Origin: Nemertoderma westbladi | Taxonomy: Eukaryota > Xenacoelomorpha > Nemertodermatida > Nemertodermatidae | Length of the DNA stretch: 25,000 nucleotides | Assembly (NCBI GenBank): GCA_032718475.1 | Contig: JAUCBJ010003523.1 | Span: 1 to 25,000, forward strand | Reading direction: 5' to 3' | Shown: positions 1 through 11,347 of the stretch, piece by piece | Numbering within the stretch: position 1 is the stretch's first letter | How the letters are laid out: each line of letters opens with the position of its first letter | Translations under genes and position numbers: made by a program | Notes under the pieces: model-generated | The model's database searches: none | The model's input: the letters and a program-made list of their open reading frames with translations, nothing else | What the model was told of the DNA's origin: nothing

Positions 1-372
1 AAGTTTACTGGAGAAGTCCAGGTTTCCCATCGCATAAAGATGACAGTTCGTTTACCTATTAGTTGCAGATGTAATCTGAGTGATTGTGATGGGAACGCTA
101 TACCTCCAATTCAACACGTAATTTTGTAATCTGCAGATATTCTATATGTTTTCGATTAAACTGCAGGGAAGAATCAGTACTACAGCACTATTGTGTTAGA
201 ATTATAATTAGAATTAACAAATTAGTATTGGCTGTGTTGAAATATTGTATAATTATTATTGCATAAATAAAAATATTCTTTACAGTTGCTGCTTTTTTTG
301 TGGACTGGCCCCAAAATCGCCAAAAAATAGAATTACATTTGATAATTTAAATTAAATTATTTGTCAGTAGAA

Positions 373-396
373 GGGGGGGGGGGGGGGGGGGGGGGG
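373..396 (+). repeat. Poly-G tract (G24)
   Basis: An uninterrupted run of 24 G on the plus strand, 49 bases upstream of a second run of 20 G. Such tracts can form G-quadruplexes and are prone to length errors in replication and sequencing, so the exact length is uncertain. Confidence 0.9.
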
Positions 397-445
397 TGGC
401 AACGAAGAGACGACATGATAGCAAAAGGTCGAAGCTAAGCGGCGA

Positions 446-465
446 GGGGGGGGGGGGGGGGGGGG
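446..465 (+). repeat. Poly-G tract (G20)
   Basis: A run of 20 G on the plus strand, on the same strand as the G24 tract at 373-396. The intervening 49 bases are mixed sequence. The exact length may be affected by sequencing. Confidence 0.9.
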
Positions 466-509
466 TTCTTGGCAGAGTATCATACTGACATAATACAAGA
501 CAGGGTGCT

Positions 510-553
510 GAATGAACCTGGCTAATAGTAAGAATGAACCTGGATAATCGACA
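510..553 (+). repeat. Imperfect 22-bp tandem duplication
   Basis: The string GAATGAACCTGG begins at 510 and again at 532; each copy is followed by two variable bases and TAAT. This is consistent with a small local duplication. No function is apparent. Confidence 0.6.
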
Positions 554-968
554 TAAAAGACCCCTACCATTTCTTACCGAAATTGTCACTCGAAAGGGTC
601 TTGGAGTGTTGCCAGGGGCCGGATACCGACCGAGGGGTTAATACAGTGTCTTTGAGATTAGGGGCCTGTATTTACTGCTGTGGGGGACAGATGATGGTTC
701 CTGACCTGGGCTTTAGGGACAACTAGCTTCTTATATTTTCTTCCATGTATAATAACAATATATCATAGGTAATAAACAGTAACCGGTAATAGCTCAAGGT
801 CTGAGCTCAATGTGATGAACAAAGAAAGAACTCTGGGTTTATAGCGGAACCAATCATACGGCTACACCAAGGTGCAACCTTGCCGCGTCCTACACCGTAA
901 AATCTAATGCTCTATCTCAATAGAATATATTGCAACACTGAACTATTTTTTTTTATAATTCACGATAA

Positions 969-987
969 CACTAGGTATAACCTAGTG
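969..987. repeat. Inverted repeat at left edge of satellite
   Basis: CACTAGGT (969-976) and ACCTAGTG (980-987) are perfect reverse complements separated by ATA. The right arm merges directly into the first satellite unit, whose CCTAGAGAGA is here CCTAGTGAGAGA. It may mark the breakpoint where the array begins. The opposite edge also carries a hairpin, at 17851-17875. Confidence 0.75.
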
Positions 988-3900
988 AGAGAGGGATGGT
1001 GATTGATCTACCTAGAGAGAGAGGGATGGTGATTGATCTACCTAGAGAGAGAGGGATGGTGATTGATCTACCTAGAGAGAGAGGGATGGTGATTGATCTA
1101 CCTAGAGAGAGAGGGATGGTGATTGATCTACCTAGAGAGAGAGGGATGGTGATTGATCTACCTAGAGAGAGAGGGATGGTGATTGATCTACCTAGAGAGA
1201 GAGGGATGGTGATTGATCTACCTAGAGAGAGAGGGATGGTGATTGATCTACCTAGAGAGAGAGGGATGGTGATTGATCTACCTAGAGAGAGAGGGATGGT
1301 GATTGATCTACCTAGAGAGAGAGGGATGGTGATTGATCTACCTAGAGAGAGAGGGATGGTGATTGATCTACCTAGAGAGAGAGGGATGGTGATTGAGTCT
1401 ACCTAGAGAGAGAGGGATGGTGATTGATCTACCTAGAGAGAGAGGGATGGTGATTGATCTACCTAGAGAGAGAGGATGGTGATTGATCTACCTAGAGAGA
1501 GAGAGGGATGGTGATTGGTCTACCTAGAGAGAGAGGGATGGTGATTGGTCTACCTAGAGAGAGAGGGATGGTGATTGATCTACCTAGAGAGAGAGGGATG
1601 GTGATTGATCTACCTAGAGAGAGAGGGATGGTGATTGATCTACCTAGAGAGAGAGGGATGGTGATTGATCTACCTAGAGAGAAGGGATGGTGATTGATCT
1701 ACCTAGAGAGAGAGGGATGGTGATTGGTCTACCTAGAGAGAGAGGGATGGTGATTGATCTACCTAGAGAGAGAGGGATGGTGATTGATCTACCTAGAGAG
1801 AGAGGGATGGTGATTGATCTACCTAGAGAGAGAGGGATGGTGATTGATCTACCTAGAGAGAGAGGGATGGTGATTGATCTACCTAGAGAGAGAGGGATGG
1901 TGATTGATCTACCTAGAGAGAGAGGGATGGTGATTGATCTACCTAGAGAGAGAGGGATGGTGATTGATCTACCTAGAGAGAGAGGGATGGTGATTGATCT
2001 ACCTAGAGAGAGAGGGATGGTGATTGATCTACCTAGAGAGAGAGGGATGGTGATTGATCTACCTAGAGAGAGAGGGGATGGTGATTGATCTACCTAGAGA
2101 GAGAGGGATGGTGATTGATCTACCTAGAGAGAGAGGGATGGTGATTGATCTACCTAGAGAGAGAGGGATGGTGATTGATCTACCTAGAGAGAGAGGGATG
2201 GTGATTGATCTACCTAGAGAGAGAGGGATGGTGATTGGTCTACCTAGAGAGAGAGGGATGGTGATTGATCTACCTAGAGAGAGAGGGATGGTGATTGATC
2301 TACCTAGAGAGAGAGGGATGGTGATTGATCTACCTAGAGAGAGAGGGATGGTGATTGATCTACCTAGAGAGAGAGGGATGGTGATTGATCTACCTAGAGA
2401 GAGAGGGATGGTGATTGATCTACCTAGAGAGAGAGGGATGGTGATTGATCTACCTAGAGAGAGAGGGATGGTGATTGATCTACCTAGAGAGAGAGGGATG
2501 GTGATTGATCTACCTAGAGAGAGAGGGATGGTGATTGATCTACCTAGAGAGAGAGGGATGGTGATTGATCTACCTAGAGAGAGAGGGATGGTGATTGATC
2601 TACCTAGAGAGAGAGGGATGGTGATTGATCTACCTAGAGAGGAGAGGGATGGTGATTGATCTACCTAGAGAGAGAGGGATGGTGATTGATCTACCTAGAG
2701 AGAGAGGGATGGTGATTGATCTACCTAGAGAGAGAGGGATGGTGATTGATCTACCTAGAGAGAGAGGGATGGTGATTGATCTACCTAGAGAGAGAGGGAT
2801 GGTGATTGATCTACCTAGAGAGAGAGGGATGGTGATTGATCTACCTAGAGAGAGAGAGAGGGATGGTGATTGATCTACCTAGAGAGAGATGGATGGTGAT
2901 TGATCTACCTAGAGAGAGAGGGATGGTGATTGATCTACCTAGAGAGAGAGGGATGGTGATTGATCTACCTAGAGAGAGAGGGATGGTGATTGATCTACCT
3001 CGAGAGAGAGATGGATGGTGATTGATCTACCTAGAGAAAGAGGGATGGTGATTGATCTACCTCAGAGAGAGGGAAGGTAATTGATCTACCTAGAGAGAGA
3101 GGGATGGTGATTGATCTACCTCGAGAGAGAGATGGATGGTGATTGATCTACCTAGAGAAAGAGGGATGGTGATTGATCTACCTCAGAGAGAGGGATGGTG
3201 ATTGATCTACCTAGAGAGAGAGGGATGGTGATTGATCTACCTCAGAGAGAGGGTTGGTAATTGATCTACCTAGAGAGAGAGGGATGGTGATTGATCTACC
3301 TAGAGAGAGAGAGAGGGATGGTGATTGATCTACCTAGAGAGAGAGAGAGGGATGGTGATTGATCTACCTCAGAGAGAGGGTTGGTAATTGATCTACCTAG
3401 AGAGAGAGGGATGGTGATTGATCTACCTAGAGAGAGAGAGAGGGATGGTGATTGATCTACCTAGAGAGAGAGGGATGGTGATTGATCTACCTAGAGAAAG
3501 AGGGGTGGTGATTGATCTACCTAGAGAGAGAGGGATGGTGATTGATCTACCTAGAGAGAGAGAGAGGGATGGTGATTGATCTACCTAGAGAGAGAGGGAT
3601 GGTGATTGGTCTACCTAGAGAGAGAGGGATGGTGATTGATCTACCTAGAGAGAGAGGGATGGTGATTGATCTACCTAGAGAAAGAGGGATGGTGATTGAT
3701 CTACCTAGAGAGAGAGAGAGGGATGGTGATTGATCTACCTAGAGAGAGAGGGATGGTGATTGATCTACCTAGAGAGAGAGGGATGGTGATTGATCTACCT
3801 AGAGAGAGAGGGATGGTGATTGATCTACCTAGAGAGAGAGGGATGGTGATTGATCTACCTAGAGAGAGAGAGAGGGATGGTGATTGATCTACCTAGAGAG

Positions 3901-4708
3901 AGAGGGATGGTGATTGATCTACCTAGAGAGAGAGGGATGGTGATTGATCTACCTAGAGAGAGAGGGATGGTGATTGATCTACCTAGAGAGAGAGAAGGAT
4001 GGTGATTGATCTACCTAGAGAGAGAGGGATGGTGATTGATCTACCTAGAGAGAGAGAGAGAGGGATGGTGATTGATCTACCTAGAGAGAGAGAGAGGGAT
4101 GGTGATTGATCTACCTAGAGAGAGAGGGATGGTGATTGATCTACCTAGAGAGAGAGGGATGGTGATTGATCTACCTAGAGAGAGAGGGATGGTGATTGAT
4201 CTACCTAGAGAGAGAGAGAGGGATGGTGATTGATCTACCTAGAGAGAGAGGGATGGTGATTGATCTACCTAGAGAAAGAGGGATGGTGATTGATCTACCT
4301 AGAGAGAGAGGGATGGTGATTGATCTACCTAGAGAGAGAGGGATGGTGATTGATCTACCTAGAGAGAGAGGGATGGTGATTGATCTACCTAGAGAGAGAG
4401 GGATGGTGATTGATCTACCTAGAGAGAGAGGAATGGTGATTGATCTACCTAGAGAGAGAGGGATGGTAATTGATCTACCTAGAGAGAGAGGGATGGTGAT
4501 TGATCTACCTAGAGAGAGAGAGAGGGATGGTGATTGATCTACCTAGAGAGAGAGGGATGGTGATTGATCTACCTAGAGAGAGAGGGATGGTGATTGATCT
4601 ACCTAGAGAGAGAGGGATGGTGATTGATCTACCTAGAGAGAGAGGGATGGTGATTGATCTACCTAGAGAGAGAGGAATGGTGATTGATCTACCTAGAGAG
4701 AGAGGGAT
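980..4708 (+). repeat. 30-bp satellite array, left block
   Basis: About 124 head-to-tail units. The consensus contains GGATGGTGATTGATCTACC followed by a purine run TAGAGAGAGA. Every consensus unit holds one GATC and one CTAG. The 30-bp period is a multiple of three and lacks a stop in one frame, so the decapeptide MVIDLPRERG repeats as an apparent protein; this is taken as a by-product, not a gene. Units at 990-1390 are identical. From about 3000 to 4210, variants with extra GA, CTCAGAG, CTCGAG or TAATTG are common. The block ends abruptly at the LINE insertion. Confidence 0.97.
3000..3430 (+). repeat. Divergent satellite sub-block with about 120-bp periodicity
   Basis: Unit variants recur in order here: CTCGAGAGAGAGATGG, then a GAGAAAGAG unit, then a CTCAGAGAGAGGG unit, then a plain unit. 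The first variant appears near 3000 and again near 3120. A GGTTGGTAATTG unit recurs near 3252 and 3370. This suggests that groups of about four units were copied together, a higher-order repeat. Confidence 0.6.
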
Positions 4709-5874
4709 ACTACTAGGATCGGCATGCTGCATTGCAGCTGCATTTTTAAGAATGCTGTGCCGGCTTGTCAACAAAATTGCACCGCCACAACTCCCTATCA
4801 CCCATGACATTTGCTAGATCATCCGCATCTTTAAGGCCAGTGTCCTTTAAGATGCGTCTCAAGAAAGTCATGGGCTGTCCACCATGCTTATTCACTCCAT
4901 GAGGCTGCCAAAGTACAAGATTATGCACTGGCTGGTCCTCACGGCGAAAGCAATGTCCTGCAAAGCGGAGGCGATTTTGTTCTAGTGTCAAGCTTGGGGG
5001 AACCAATGAGACACCTCCAATGTTATATAGTGTCTGGTTGGAGATGTGTGCATTGTACTTGACACAATGTACCCGGCGTAGCATTCTTGTGAATGTGCCA
5101 TCCAGAGATTTGGTGTCCTCAGCAGTTAGAGCCCAGCATGGACTCCCGTAGAGGAGTACTGGAACTACTGCTGCTCTAAATAATCGGACCTTAAGTTTCC
5201 GATTAATTCTAGGTGACTTCCAAATCCTGGAAAGCCTATTCAAGGCTTCCCATGCCTTTCCCTTACGTATTCGAAGGTCCTCACCTGACGTCCGGATCCA
5301 TGATCCCAGGTAACAGAAGTCGTCCACATGCTCAAGCATACCATCCTTTGAGCTTATGCTCATCCGATCAGAGACTTGCTGAGGACTTTCAAAGTTAACT
5401 GTCAGAATTTTGGTCTTTCTGGAGTTAATAAAAAGACCAACACTAGAAGCAGCATGTTCTAATGAGCTGAGGAGCCGCTGGGCTCCCTCTAATGATTCTG
5501 AGAGTACTCCTAAGTCATCAGCAAAGTCTAGATCAGTTAGGTACTTGGCAGGATTTCCTCGACTTCTGGAGCCAGTAGGTGGAGTTATCATCACCCCATC
5601 ATCATTATGATGATCCAAGGACATGCGTAGAACATAGTCAACCACAATAATGAACAAGAATGGTGCAAGTGTGTCTCCTTGGAGGACGCCCCATAACACT
5701 TCAAATGGTTCTGTGTCACCGTCAACAGTAGACACAAATGTTGTCGAACCATCGTATACTGATCTGATTGCTGCAATAATTTCATCAGGAATCCCATATA
5801 ATGAAAGTATGCTGAACATACGTGAGCGAGAGACTGAATCAAAGGCCTTGAAGAAGTCAACAAAGATAACAGCC
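4709..5874 (-). mobile_element. 5'-truncated LINE (APE-type, RTE-like) inserted in the satellite
   Basis: About 1.17 kb of a non-LTR retrotransposon on the minus strand. Its 3' end is at 4709, with a short AGT-type microsatellite tail that is longer in the sister copy at 18866. Its truncated 5' end is at about 5874. It is closely similar over its whole length to 18866-20030. The same 12 bases, AGAGAGAGGGAT, end the left satellite flank (4697-4708) and begin the right flank (5875-5886). This breaks the 30-bp phase exactly as a 12-bp target-site duplication would. 5' truncation is typical of target-primed reverse transcription. The clade assignment (RTE-like) rests only on protein appearance. 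Confidence 0.9.
4746..5874 (-). pseudogene. LINE reverse transcriptase, C-terminal half (5'-truncated ORF)
   Basis: This is the readable end of a LINE polyprotein, in one frame from the truncation point to a stop at 4746; the first internal ATG is at 5819. Visible RT blocks in order are: motif A FVDFFKAFD, right at the truncated edge; motif B GVLQGDTLAPFLF; motif C LDFADDLGVLSES, with the catalytic Asp pair; and motif D VGLFINSRKTK. A post-RT region follows with NRLSRIWKSPRINRKLK, RLFRAAVVPVLLYG and a terminal GHCFRREDQPVH segment. The fingers region and the whole endonuclease are missing, so it cannot encode an active enzyme. There is no internal stop or frameshift, which points to recent insertion. 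No promoter is expected, since it is flanked on both sides by satellite. Confidence 0.9.
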
Positions 5875-6690
5875 AGAGAGAGGGATGGTGATTGATCTAC
5901 CTAGAGAGAGAGGGATGGTGATTGATCTACCTAGAGAGAGAGGGATGGTGATTGATCTACCTAGAGAGAGAGGGATGGTGATTGATCTACCTAGAGAGAG
6001 AGGGATGGTGATTGATCTACCTAGAGAGAGAGGGATGGTGATTGATCTACCTAGAGAGAGAGGGATGGTGATTGATCTACCTAGAGAGAGAGGGATGGTG
6101 ATTGATCTACCTAGAGAGAGAGGGATGGTGATTGATCTACCTAGAGAGAGAGGGATGGTGATTGATCTACCTAGAGAGAGAGGGATGGTGATTGATCTAC
6201 CTAGAGAGAGAGGAATGGTGATTGATCTACCTAGAGAGAGAGGGATGGTGATTGATCTACCTAGAGAGAGAGGGATGGTGATTGATCTACCTAGAGAGAG
6301 AGGGATGGTGATTGATCTACCTAGAGAGAGAGAGAGGGATGGTGATTGATCTACCTAGAGAGAGAGGGATGGTGATTGGTCTACCTAGAGAGAGAGGGAT
6401 GGTGATTGATCTACCTAGATAGAGAGGGATGGTGATTGATCTACCTAGAGAGAGATGGATGGTGATTGATCTACCTAGAGAGAGAGGGATGGTGATTGAT
6501 CTACCTAGAGAGAGAGGAGGGATGGTGATTGATCTACCTAGAGAGAGAGGGATGGTGATTGATCTACCTAGAGAGAGAGGGATGGTGATTGATCTACCTA
6601 GAGAGAGAGGGATGGTGATTGATCTACCTAGAGAGAGATGGATGGTGATTGATCTACCTAGAGAGAGATGGATGGTGATTGGTCTACCTA

Positions 6691-7600
6691 GAGAGAGAGG
6701 GATGGTGATTGATCTACCTAGAGAGAGAGGGATGGTGATTGATCTACCTAGAGAGAGAGGGATGGTGATTGATCTACCTAGAGAGAGAGGGATGGTGATT
6801 GATCTACCTAGAGAGAGAGGGATGGTGATTGATCTACCTAGAGAGAGAGGGATGGTGATTGATCTACCTAGAGAGAGAGGGATGGTGATTGATCTACCTA
6901 GAGAGAGAGGGATGGTGATTGATCTACCTAGAGAGAGAGGGATGGTGATTGATCTACCTAGAGAGAGAGGGATGGTGATTGATCTACCTAGAGAGAGAGG
7001 GATGGTGATTGATCTACCTAGAGAGAGAGGGATGGTGATTGATCTACCTAGAGAGAGAGGGATGGTGATTGATCTACCTAGAGAGAGAGGGATGGTGATT
7101 GATCTACCTAGAGAGAGAGGGATGGTGATTGATCTACCTAGAGAGAGAGGGATGGTGATTGATCTACCTAGAGAGAGAGGGATGGTGATTGATCTACCTA
7201 GAGAGAGAGGGATGGTGATTGATCTACCTAGAGAGAGAGGGATGGTGATTGATCTACCTAGAGAGAGAGGGATGGTGATTGATCTACCTAGAGAGAGAGG
7301 GATGGTGATTGATCTACCTAGAGAGAGAGGGATGGTGATTGATCTACCTAGAGAGAGAGGGATGGTGATTGATCTACCTAGAGAGAGAGGGATGGTGATT
7401 GATCTACCTAGAGAGAGAGGGATGGTGATTGATCTACCTAGAGAGAGAGGGATGGTGATTGATCTACCTAGAGAGAGAGGGATGGTGATTGATCTACCTA
7501 GAGAGAGAGGGATGGTGATTGATCTACCTAGAGAGAGAGGGATGGTGATTGATCTACCTAGAGAGAGAGGGATGGTGATTGATCTACCTAGAGAGAGAGG
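6691..7600 (+). repeat. Homogenised satellite sub-block (about 30 identical units)
   Basis: About 30 consecutive 30-bp units without a visible substitution or length change, between more variable stretches (ATGGATGG and GGTCTACC variants before, GA-length variants after). This is expected from recent local amplification or gene conversion. Collapsed or expanded assembly of identical units is also possible. Confidence 0.85.
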
Positions 7601-8342
7601 GGATGGTGATTGATCTACCTGAGAGAGAGAGAGAGGGATGGTGATTGATCTACCTAGAGAGAGAGGGATGGTGATTGATCTACCTAGAGAGAGAGGAGGG
7701 ATGGTGATTGATCTACCTAGAGAGAAAGGGATGATGATTGATCTACCTAGAGAGATGAGAGGGATGGTGATTGATCTACCTAGAGAGAGAGGGATGGTGA
7801 TTGATCTACCTAGAGAGAGAGGGATGGTGATTGATCTACCTAGAGAGAGAGGGATGGTGATTGATCTACCTAGAGAGAGAGGGATGGTGATTGATCTACC
7901 TAGAGAGAGAGGGATGGTGATTGATCTACCTAGAGAGAGAGGGATGGTGATTGATCTACCTGAGAGAGAGAGGGATGGTGATTGATCTACCTAGAGAGAG
8001 AGGGATGGTGATTGATCTACCTAGAGAGAGAGGGATGGTGATTGGTCTACCTAGAGAGAGAGGGATGGTGATTGATCTACCTAGAGAGAGAGGGATGGTG
8101 ATTGATCTACCTAGAGAGAGAGGGATGGTGATTGATCTACCTAGAGAGAGAGGGATGGTGATTGATCTACCTAGAGAGAGAGGGATGGTGATTGATCTAC
8201 CTAGAGAGAGAGGGATGGTGATTGATCTACCTAGAGAGAGAGGGATGGTGATTGATCTACCTAGAGAGAGAGGGATGGTGATTGATCTACCTAGAGAGAG
8301 AGGGATGGTGATTGATCTACTCGAGAGAGAGGGATGGTGATT

Positions 8343-8358
8343 GATCCTGACCAATCAC
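8343..8358. repeat. Aberrant satellite unit with hairpin, copy 1
   Basis: The unit breaks from consensus to read GATCCTGACCAATCAC. Together with the preceding GGTGATTG it forms a perfect 8-bp inverted repeat, GGTGATTG/CAATCACC, around ATCCTGAC-type loop bases. The same aberrant unit recurs at 8901 and 10160. It shares CCTGACCAATCA with the right boundary of the array (17854-17865). Confidence 0.8.
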
Positions 8359-8791
8359 CTACCTAGAGAGAGAGGGATGGTGATTGATCTACCTAGAGAG
8401 AGAGGGATGGTGATTGATCTACCTAGAGAGAGAGGGATGGTGATTGATCTACCTAGAGAGAGAGGGATGGTGATTGATCTACCTAGAGAGAGAGAGGGAT
8501 GGTGATTGATCTCCCTAGAGAGAGATGGATGGTGATTGATCTGTCTAGAGAAAGAGGGATGGTGATTGATCTACCTAGAGAGAGAGGGATGGTGATTGAT
8601 CTACCTCGAGAGAGAGGGATGGTGATTGATCTACCTAGAGAGAGAGGGATGGTGATTGATCTACCTAGAGAGAGAGGGATGGTGATTGATCTACCTCGAG
8701 AGAGAGGGATGGTGATTGATCTACCTAGAGAGAGAGAGAGGGATGGTGATTGATCTACCTAGAGAAAGAGGGATGGTGATTGATCTACCTC

Positions 8792-11347
8792 GAGAGAGAG
8801 GGATGGTGATTGATCTACCTAGAGAGAGAGGGATGGTGATTGATCTACCTAGAGAGAGAGGGATGGTGATTGATCTACTCGAGAGAGAGGGATGGTGATT
8901 GATCCTGACCAATCACCTACCTAGAGAGAGAGGGATGGTGATTGATCTACCTAGAGAGAGAGGGATGGTGATTGATCTACCTCGAGAGAGAGGGATGGTG
9001 ATTGATCTACCTAGAGAGAGAGGGATGGTGATTGATCTACCTAGAGAGAGAGAGAGGGATGGTGATTGATCTCCCTAGAGAGAGATGGATGGTGATTGAT
9101 CTGTCTAGAGAAAGAGGGATGGTGATTGATCTACCTAGAGAGAGAGGGATGGTGATTGATCTACCTCGAGAGAGAGGGATGGTGATTGATCTACCTAGAG
9201 AGAGGGATGGTGATTGATCTACCTAGAGAGAGAGGGATGGTGATTGATCTACCTCAGAGAGAGGGTTGGTGATTGATCTACCTAGAGAGAGAGGGATGGT
9301 GATTGATCTACCTAGAGAGAGAGGGATGGTGATTGATCTACCTAGAGAGAGATGGATGGTGATTGATCTACCTAGAGAAAGAGGGATGGTGATTGATCTA
9401 CCTAGAGAGAGAGGGATGGTGATTGATCTACCTAGAGAGAGAGATGGATGGTGATTGATCTACCTCGAGAGAGAGGGATGGTGGTTGGTCTACCTAGAGA
9501 GAGAGGGATGGTGATTGATCTACCTAGAGAGAGAGAGGGATTGTGATTGATCTACCTAGAGAGAGATGGATGGTGATTGATCTACCTAGAGAGAGAGGGA
9601 TGGTGATTGATCTACCTAGAGAGAGAGATGGATGGTGATTGATCTACCTAGAGAGAGAGAGAGAGGGATGGTGATTGATCTACCTAGAGAGAGAGATGGA
9701 TGGTGATTGATCTACCTAGAGAGAGAGGGATGGTGATTGATCTACCTAGAGAGAGAGGGATGGTGATTGATCTACCTAGAGAGAGATGGATGGTGATTGA
9801 TCTACCTAGAGAAAGAGGGATGGTGATTGATCTACCTAGAGAGAGAGGGATGGTGATTGATCTACCTAGAGAGAGATGGATGGTGATTGATCTACCTAGA
9901 GAGAGAGGGATGGTGATTGATCTACCTAGAGAGAGATGGATGGTGATTGATCTACCTAGAGAAAGAGGGATGGTGATTGATCTACCTAGAGAGAGAGGGA
10001 TGGTGATTGATCTACCTAGAGAGAGAGATGGATGGTGATTGATCTACCTAGAGAGAGAGGGATGGTGATTGATCTACCTAGAGAGAGAGGGATGGTGATT
10101 GATCTACCTAGAGAGAGAGGGATGGTGATTGATCTACTCGAGAGAGAGGGATGGTGATTGATCCTGACCAATCACCTACCTAGAGAGAGAGGGATGGTGA
10201 TTGATCTACCTAGAGAGAGAGGGATGGTGATTGATCTACCTCGAGAGAGAGGGATGGTGATTGATCTACCTAGAGAGAGAGGGATGGTGATTGATCTACC
10301 TAGAGAGAGAGAGAGGGATGGTGATTGATCTCCCTAGAGAGAGATGGATGGTGATTGATCTGTCTAGAGAAAGAGGGATGGTGATTGATCTACCTAGAGA
10401 GAGAGGGATGGTGATTGATCTACCTCGAGAGAGAGGGATGGTGATTGATCTACCTAGAGAGAGGGATGGTGATTGATCTACCTAGAGAGAGAGGGATGGT
10501 GATTGATCTACCTCAGAGAGAGGGTTGGTGATTGATCTACCTAGAGAGAGAGGGATGGTGATTGATCTACCTAGAGAGAGAGGGATGGTGATTGATCTAC
10601 CTAGAGAGAGATGGATGGTGATTGATCTACCTAGAGAAAGAGGGATGGTGATTGATCTACCTAGAGAGAGAGGGATGGTGATTGATCTACCTAGAGAGAG
10701 AGATGGATGGTGATTGATCTACCTCGAGAGAGAGGGATGGTGGTTGGTCTACCTAGAGAGAGAGGGATGGTGATTGATCTACCTAGAGAGAGAGAGGGAT
10801 TGTGATTGATCTACCTAGAGAGAGATGGATGGTGATTGATCTACCTAGAGAGAGAGGGATGGTGATTGATCTACCTAGAGAGAGAGATGGATGGTGATTG
10901 ATCTACCTAGAGAGAGAGAGAGAGGGATGGTGATTGATCTACCTAGAGAGAGAGATGGATGGTGATTGATCTACCTAGAGAGAGAGGGATGGTGATTGAT
11001 CTACCTAGAGAGAGAGGGATGGTGATTGATCTACCTAGAGAGAGATGGATGGTGATTGATCTACCTAGAGAAAGAGGGATGGTGATTGATCTACCTAGAG
11101 AGAGAGGGATGGTGATTGATCTACCTAGAGAGAGATGGATGGTGATTGATCTACCTAGAGAGAGAGGGATGGTGATTGATCTACCTAGAGAGAGATGGAT
11201 GGTGATTGATCTACCTAGAGAGAGAGGGATGGTGATTGATCTACCTAGAGAGAGAGGGATGGTGATTGATCTACCTAGAGAGAGAGATGGATGGTGATTG
11301 ATCTACCTAGAGAGAGAGGGATGGTGATTGATCTACCTAGAGAGAGA
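8792..11347 (+). repeat. 1259-bp higher-order duplication inside the satellite
   Basis: Sequence from about 8792 to 10088 recurs at an offset of exactly 1259 bp (about 10051-11347). Paired markers include GATCCTGACCAATCAC at 8901 and 10160, CTCCCTAG at 9071 and 10330, the 28-bp unit near 9190 and 10449, GTGGTTGGTC at 9481 and 10740, and GGGATTGTG at 9538 and 10797. I found one substitution (9963 against 11222) before the copies diverge near 11348. A shorter third relative starts at 8343, with CTCCCTAG at 8511. This is a recent segmental duplication of about 42 units. Confidence 0.88.

Larger units (their letters stand above)
1..968. other. Left flank, unique non-coding DNA
   Basis: AT-rich unique sequence. 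No open frame here has protein-like composition; the minus-strand frames across 347-589 owe their length to proline runs encoded by G tracts. It holds two pure G tracts (listed separately), a short imperfect tandem duplication near 510-553 and a run of T near 947-955. No RNA gene, promoter or exon is convincing. Confidence 0.6.

Noticed and set aside
347-589. Proline-rich minus-strand proteins across the G tracts
   Set aside because: The length depends on poly-G translated as proline; the rest has no domain, and two frames are open equally.
5213-5895. Plus-strand frames over the first LINE (5213-5398, 5410-5610, 5650-5895)
   Set aside because: They are antisense to a clear reverse transcriptase; the same shadows recur over the second LINE copy (19566-19920, 20392-20802).
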